From JAZSQZ01 sp045538175 (GTDB taxonomy: Bacteria > Bacillota > Clostridia > Christensenellales > UBA1242), in assembly GCA_045538175.1 (NCBI GenBank), contig JAZSQZ010000112.1:1-5637 (forward strand): a stretch of 5,637 nucleotides of DNA, written 5' to 3'. The position numbers and the translations under genes are program-made. The notes beneath the pieces were generated by a model. That model ran no database searches. It worked only from the letters and a program-made list of their open reading frames with translations, and was not told where the DNA came from. Position 1 is the first letter of the stretch, and each line of letters starts with the position of its first letter. This document shows positions 1 to 2,734 of the stretch, one piece after another.

Positions 1-4
1 CCAT
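1..4 (-). CDS. Start of the next gene, cut by the window edge
   Basis: An ATG on the minus strand (plus-strand 4-2) is preceded by AAGGA about 9 nt upstream, within the end of the 63-residue gene, and leaves the window after one more base. Spacing and SD match the other junctions here. Nothing can be said of the product. Following a holin-like gene, an endolysin is one reasonable candidate to check. Confidence 0.45.
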
Positions 5-6
5 AA

Positions 7-198
7 TTATTTTTCCTTCTTTGTAATTGCTCTAACGACGAAATTTCCACAAATAGTGAGTATTGCACCCTCTAATACAGGGAGTGAAGCTTCAATAGCT
101 GCTTCCATAGGAGGATTGAATTTTGCAACTATAGCAGATGCAACACCTATAATGCCTGTTACAATTGCTGCAACAATATTATATGTTTTCTGGTCCAT
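7..198 (-). CDS. Second holin-like two-helix membrane protein
   Basis: The 63-residue protein has a short polar N-terminus (MDQKTYN) and a helix at about 7-26 (IVAAIVTGIIGVASAIVAKF). A loop follows with Asn-Pro-Pro and an acidic turn, then a second hydrophobic helix at about 38-58 (SLPVLEGAILTICGNFVV) and a basic tail (RAITKKEK). Size, two helices and a basic C-terminus fit small class II-like phage holins; the style resembles annotated holins of gut phages, from memory. It is unrelated by eye to the 87-residue protein upstream, so the region holds two candidate holins or a holin and a partner or antiholin. The SD is weak (GAGAG, about 8 nt upstream). The start is only 3 nt after the previous stop, so coupling to the acidic-protein gene is likely. 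Confidence 0.78.
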   Translation of the reverse strand: MDQKTYNIVAAIVTGIIGVASAIVAKFNPPMEAAIEASLPVLEGAILTICGNFVVRAITKKEK

Positions 199-201
199 AT
201 T

Positions 202-759
202 TTAGTCTCTCTTATATTTAGGGAGTTCAGCTTCCAATTCTTTGATAAAATCAGCTTCCTCTTCATCTAAAACTACGTCAGAATCTTCTTCTGCTTCTTC
301 CTCTTCCTCAGGCTCGTCTTCTTTAGCAGCATCTTCAGCTACTTCTGCAGACTCTTCAGACTTTGCTTCGATTTCAGTGTCGTGAGTATTTACCTCAATT
401 TCACCTTCAGCATCTGAATGGATTTCAACATCATCTTCGCCAAGAGCTTCTTTGAGCTTATTGATTTTGTTATCAATTTCTGAAACCAATTGAGCAACAT
501 AAGTAGCTTCTTCAATATCAGAAAATGATTCATTATACTCATCATAAGCACTTGAATAAAGGTCAAAATCATCTCCATTCAATTTTTTCAAAGTATCAGT
601 ATATTTATCAAGAGACTCTTTGTTTCTTTCTGTAAATTCTGATACACCTTTGTCGTGATTATACTTCTTTTCTGCTTCATCAGCTGTAGAAAGGATAGTA
701 TCAATCTTCTCTTTCAAATCAAGAACTGTGTTTTCTAATTCTTCTGGGCTCATTGCCAT
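202..759 (-). CDS. Hypothetical protein with helical N-terminus and very acidic tail
   Basis: The 185 residues split in two. Residues 1-105 are charged and helical (LENTVLDLKEKIDTIL, ATYVAQLVSEIDNKINKLKEAL). Residues 107-172 are an acidic low-complexity segment that includes EDEPEEEEEAEEDSD. A short amphipathic helix with a basic end follows (FIKELEAELPKYKRD). There is no membrane helix or signal peptide. Acidic tails of this kind occur in phage scaffolding, DNA-mimic and assembly proteins, but none can be chosen from sequence. A strong SD (AGGAG) lies 8 nt before the first ATG, which favours it over the ATG two codons later. Strong initiation suggests a well-expressed product. The stop is 3 nt before the following holin-like gene. 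Confidence 0.85.
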   Translation of the reverse strand: MAMSPEELENTVLDLKEKIDTILSTADEAEKKYNHDKGVSEFTERNKESLDKYTDTLKKLNGDDFDLYSSAYDEYNESFSDIEEATYVAQLVSEIDNKINKLKEALGEDDVEIHSDAEGEIEVNTHDTEIEAKSEESAEVAEDAAKEDEPEEEEEAEEDSDVVLDEEEADFIKELEAELPKYKRD

Positions 760-791
760 TTTTATTTCTCCTATTTATTTTTATTAGATTT

Positions 792-1067
792 TTACGCCAA
801 CAACTCCATAGGGAATGTGTATGGTGCTGTAAGCTCCCAATTATTTATAAGGCACTGATTTATGAAAATTTGTTTTTTCAAATCATTTATGCTCTTATTT
901 ACTTCATTCAATGACTGTTGCAACCTATCATTATTACTGTTAGCCAACGATAGTGCATTCTCAAGTTTAGCTACATTTTCTTTTTGATGCTTATTTATGG
1001 CAGAAACTGCGGTATTATAACTTTGAGTATTGTTTTTTGTTATTACATTCATCGAAGTTCCAGTCAT
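792..1067 (-). CDS. Small soluble coiled-coil hypothetical protein
   Basis: This 91-residue protein has no signal peptide or membrane helix and belongs to no family I recognise. Residues 1-25 are Asn/Thr/Ser-rich. About 28-72 is helical and heptad-like (LENALSLANSNNDRLQQSL, NEVNKSINDLKKQIF). The end is short and hydrophobic (WELTAPYTFPMELLA) and could be a docking peptide. The first ATG is chosen because GAGG sits 7 nt upstream and the codon overlaps the preceding stop; the in-frame ATG at codon 6 has no comparable SD. Its position directly after two coiled-coil membrane proteins suggests it may bind one of them, but this is inference from context only. A 32-nt gap separates it from the next gene. 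Confidence 0.75.
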   Translation of the reverse strand: MTGTSMNVITKNNTQSYNTAVSAINKHQKENVAKLENALSLANSNNDRLQQSLNEVNKSINDLKKQIFINQCLINNWELTAPYTFPMELLA

Positions 1068-1080
1068 TATTTTACCTCAT
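1065..1080 (-). promoter_or_regulatory. Compact junction: two stops, an SD and a start in 16 nt
   Basis: Read on the minus strand this is ATGAGGTAAAATAATG. ATG AGG TAA ends the inner nested ORF, TAA four bases later ends the outer one and shares its last A with the ATG of the 91-residue gene (TAATG), and GAGG is that gene's SD with 7 nt spacing. Ribosomes finishing either nested frame would end on the next start site, so coupling from both is plausible. Confidence 0.75.
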
Positions 1081-1495
1081 TATCAAATACATAGTTGTCG
1101 AGCCAATCATAATACCCATCACTGTCCCACAAACCGAGAGCAATTTCCAATTCTCCAACTTCTTCTCGTAACTCTTCAATAAGTTCGACTGCGTCTCTAA
1201 CATTTTGGATGTTTCTTGTAGAGATTCCGTCAAAAGACTCACAGATTTCTCTGCACTGGTCAATTGTGATTGAACACTCTCTAAGCTCTCCTGCAAGTCT
1301 TGTACAAGTATTTGTTGACTCAGATAATCGTTCTGTAAGTTGGTCATTATATCTTCCAAGTTGGTTAGATTTGACTGTGCTTTTGATGAATAAGGCTCCA
1401 AACAGTAAAGCGATGAGAATACTAATGATAGTAATAAAATGATAGCGATAAGTCTTTTTGTAAAATCCATTTTTATTCTCATAAATATACCACAT
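1067..1495 (-). CDS. Outer member of nested pair: i-spanin-like membrane protein
   Basis: The 142-residue product has a short, positively charged N-terminus (K8, K13, K14, R17), one membrane helix at about 20-37 (FITIISILIALLFGALFI) and a long external part. Helical segments follow at 44-88 and 95-123, with a heptad at V99, I106, V113 and L120 paired with A102, L109 and L116, then an acidic aromatic tail (WDSDGYYDWLDNYVF). Four cysteines (64, 74, 81, 85) lie outside the membrane. This is the outline of phage inner-membrane spanins such as lambda Rz, which link inner and outer membranes in the last step of lysis. There is no sequence-level proof of family. The SD is weak (AGAGTAAG). Its stop overlaps the next start as TAATG. 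It encloses a 136-codon ORF in the +1 frame. By hand count about 31% of its third positions are G/C, against about 44% in the inner frame. Confidence 0.78.
   Translation of the reverse strand: MWYIYENKNGFYKKTYRYHFITIISILIALLFGALFIKSTVKSNQLGRYNDQLTERLSESTNTCTRLAGELRECSITIDQCREICESFDGISTRNIQNVRDAVELIEELREEVGELEIALGLWDSDGYYDWLDNYVFDNEVK
1072..1482 (-). CDS. Inner member of nested pair: signal/coiled-coil/C-terminal-anchor protein (unimolecular-spanin-like outline)
   Basis: The 136 residues lie entirely inside the 142-codon gene, in the +1 frame. An N-terminal K/R region and hydrophobic core at 10-26 (LIAIILLLSLVFSSLYC) look like a signal peptide or anchor. Residues 39-109 form a coiled coil: every seventh position from 39 is L, M, Y, V, L, L, V, L, L, L, L, backed by L42, L49, L63, V70, A77 and L84. 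A second membrane helix ends the protein (VCGTVMGIMIGSTTMYLIM, about 117-135). Unimolecular spanins combine an N-terminal lipid anchor with a C-terminal membrane helix. Here Cys27 is preceded by Ser-Leu-Tyr, a poor lipobox, so acylation is doubtful. Two starts are possible, 1482 or 1470; the latter has GAG 7-8 nt upstream. The end, ATG AGG TAA, supplies the SD of the next gene. If only one frame is used, the outer ORF is the main competitor. Confidence 0.7.
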   Translation of the reverse strand: MRIKMDFTKRLIAIILLLSLVFSSLYCLEPYSSKAQSNLTNLEDIMTNLQNDYLSQQILVQDLQESLESVQSQLTSAEKSVSLLTESLQETSKMLETQSNLLKSYEKKLENWKLLSVCGTVMGIMIGSTTMYLIMR

Positions 1496-1508
1496 ATTCT
1501 TACTCTAT

Positions 1509-1934
1509 TTAGAACTCTATATCTTTAGTGTTATCTCTTGTAAACTCAGTAGAAAATGCAGTAATTGTATCTTCACCAATAGCTGATATTGGGTCATTAT
1601 CTAATGCAAAAGAACCTAAGTCTGGTTGAATTGCTGTATCACCAACTGCTGGTGTTTCTGATAAAGTATAAGCCCAAATTTGGTCGGCGCCTTCATCATT
1701 TGTCCAAGCATATAACTTTACAGAAGCAGTTACTTTCTTCATTGCGTCATAACCTGTATCTGGTGTAATTTCAACTTCCCCAGCAGATATTTCTACTTCT
1801 TTATTATCTTGAAGTTTTACTTCTGTCGATAAATCAATGTTCTTTCCATTGATTTCCAAGTCTGTAAGTTCACCTTTTTTGTCAATCTGAAAGTTTGTTA
1901 TAGCTAAGTTTGTTTCTGCTAAAAAATTACTCAT
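1509..1934 (-). CDS. Beta-rich phage protein with ITPDTGYDAMKKV-type motif, probably virion-associated
   Basis: The 141 residues have no signal peptide or membrane helix and look beta-rich and acidic. The central stretch at about 53-74 (EVEITPDTGYDAMKKVTASV) resembles the ITP-x-x-GYDxMxKV motif I associate with virion-surface or decoration modules of gut phages. It is followed by LYAWTNDEG and a strand-rich second half ending in FTRDNTKDIEF. That recognition comes from memory of sequence style; no search was run. A structural role would be odd in the middle of a membrane-protein cluster, but late phage operons mix such genes. The start overlaps the end of the holin-like gene by 8 nt, and AAGGA lies about 8 nt upstream, so translation is probably coupled. 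I see no catalytic motif. Confidence 0.75.
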   Translation of the reverse strand: MSNFLAETNLAITNFQIDKKGELTDLEINGKNIDLSTEVKLQDNKEVEISAGEVEITPDTGYDAMKKVTASVKLYAWTNDEGADQIWAYTLSETPAVGDTAIQPDLGSFALDNDPISAIGEDTITAFSTEFTRDNTKDIEF

Positions 1935-2190
1935 TTGTTCTTTCCTTATCTTTTTCTGGTTCCCAACCTTGAAGTGATTTACTAGTAGTAACTAAACCAG
2001 TAAGTATTCCTAATAAAACACCTGCGCCTGATACTAAACCACTGTCAAATGGTTTGCCAACAAAATGGCCTACTATATAAGCCAATAATATCAAAGAAAT
2101 TGCTACTATATCAAATTTGATAACAGAAGCGAAAGCCCATCTTGTAGAAGATATTGATGTATTGTCATCTGCAATTTCTCTAATTGTCAT
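1927..2190 (-). CDS. Holin-like two-helix membrane protein
   Basis: This 87-residue protein has a polar N-terminus ending in SISSTRW (12-18), a membrane helix at about 22-44 (FDIVAISLILLAYIVGHFVG), a short loop (KPFDS), a second Gly-rich helix at about 50-69 (SGLVSGAGVLLGILTGLV) and a highly charged C-terminus (EPEKDKERTNE). Small size, two helices, a Ser-Ser-Thr-Arg segment before the first helix and a charged tail match many small phage holin-like proteins, which make the membrane lesion that starts lysis. This is an architecture call; no motif is diagnostic. GGAGG about 10 nt upstream is one of the strongest SDs in the window. Its 3' end overlaps the next gene by 8 nt (ATGAGTAA). Confidence 0.75.
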   Translation of the reverse strand: MTIREIADDNTSISSTRWAFASVIKFDIVAISLILLAYIVGHFVGKPFDSGLVSGAGVLLGILTGLVTTSKSLQGWEPEKDKERTNE

Positions 2191-2193
2191 TTT

Positions 2194-2475
2194 TTACTTT
2201 CCTCCGTCAATTCGGATTTTTCCTTCAAGTAAAAGTTTGACATTACTGTTGATTTCAACTAAAGTCTTATTCATTTCAGTAAGAGCAGAATTCTGAACTT
2301 TATCATTCTCCTCCAAAACTTTTACTTTAGTCTCCATAGAAGCCTTCCATTCAGGAAAGTTCTCTACTCCTTTTACCACTTTCAATACACCTCCAAGCTT
2401 TACAGCCAAAGTAATTATCGGTATGAGAAATAAGACTGTTTCAATAAGCAAATAAATAAAAGTACTTTTATCCAT
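2194..2475 (-). CDS. Membrane-anchored coiled-coil protein (lysis-module type, function unknown)
   Basis: The 93 residues start with a short N-terminus and one hydrophobic helix (about 5-26, FIYLLIETVLFLIPIITLAV). A basic stretch follows (KLGGVLKVVKG), then a helical, heptad-like region at about 45-85 (METKVKVLEENDKV, then LTEMNKTLVEINSNVKLLL), and a polar tail. Such one-helix plus coiled-coil proteins are common beside phage holins and include XhlA-like and spanin-like proteins, but I do not recognise a specific family. XhlA has the reverse order, with its helix at the C-terminus. GAGG lies 8 nt before the ATG, inside the end of the upstream gene. The stop is 3 nt before the next start, and the GGAGG of the next gene lies within its last codons, which supports coupling to the holin-like gene. 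Confidence 0.8.
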   Translation of the reverse strand: MDKSTFIYLLIETVLFLIPIITLAVKLGGVLKVVKGVENFPEWKASMETKVKVLEENDKVQNSALTEMNKTLVEINSNVKLLLEGKIRIDGGK

Positions 2476-2489
2476 CTTTATTACCTCAT
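2473..2489 (-). promoter_or_regulatory. Stop/SD overlap linking the 77- and 93-residue genes
   Basis: Minus strand ATGAGGTAATAAAGATG: Met-Arg-stop of the upstream gene contains GAGG, 8 nt before the next ATG. The first nine bases are identical to those at 1080-1072, and in both places they read in frame as Met-Arg-stop of an ORF. Confidence 0.7.
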
Positions 2490-2714
2490 TTCGTGTACTA
2501 ATTCTTTTTCCAATTCTGGTGATAATGGTTTATATTCATATTTCTCATAGTGTCTTTGATGTGGGCGCTTTAGATGTGCAAGCTTTTTACCGTTATCTGT
2601 GTAGACTGTTACTTCCAAAATATCTGGGTGCAGGTCTTTCATCGACCCAATTATATAACTTTCGGTTGTGAAAATCTCACGACGATTACCTACTAATTTT
2701 ACATTTACTGTCAT
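2481..2714 (-). CDS. Small basic hypothetical protein downstream of the fibre gene
   Basis: This is a 77-residue protein of unrecognised family. I place the start at 2714 and not at the more upstream ATG (2756). The 2714 ATG is preceded by GGGAG (plus-strand 2725-2729) about 10 nt away, whereas the 2756 start would lie inside the end of the fibre gene without a clear SD. The sequence opens MTVNVKLVGNRREIF, looks beta-rich in its first half (ILEVTVYTDNG), and has a basic, His/Tyr-rich middle (HLKRPHQRHYEKYEYKP) and an acidic-basic helical end. There is no signal peptide or membrane helix. Genes directly after tail fibres are sometimes fibre assembly chaperones; that is only a positional guess here. 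The last codons (ATG AGG TAA) contain the SD of the next gene, so the two are probably translationally coupled. Confidence 0.75.
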   Translation of the reverse strand: MTVNVKLVGNRREIFTTESYIIGSMKDLHPDILEVTVYTDNGKKLAHLKRPHQRHYEKYEYKPLSPELEKELVHEMR

Positions 2715-2734
2715 TTTGTTTTTTCTCCCTATTT

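Noticed and set aside
390..578. Minus-strand 62-codon ORF within the acidic-protein gene
   Set aside because: It lies wholly inside a gene with a strong SD, has an implausible Met/Leu/Lys-rich composition, no SD and no matching boundaries. It is the expected alternative frame of Glu/Asp-rich codons, unlike the nested pair at 1067-1495.
760..791. Possible terminator or promoter in the largest intergenic gap
   Set aside because: The 32 nt are A/T-rich with the SD of the next gene; no GC-rich hairpin with a U-run and no credible -35/-10 pair is visible.
1209..1442. Plus-strand ORF opposite the nested pair
   Set aside because: It is antisense to two credible frames, has no SD context and no family features. 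Its openness follows from the codon constraints on the other strand.
1455..1482. Programmed frameshift joining the two nested frames (A-rich stretches such as CAAAAAG near the start)
   Set aside because: A -1 slip from the outer frame does not enter the inner frame, no stimulatory hairpin is evident, and each ORF has its own ATG, so independent starts explain both.
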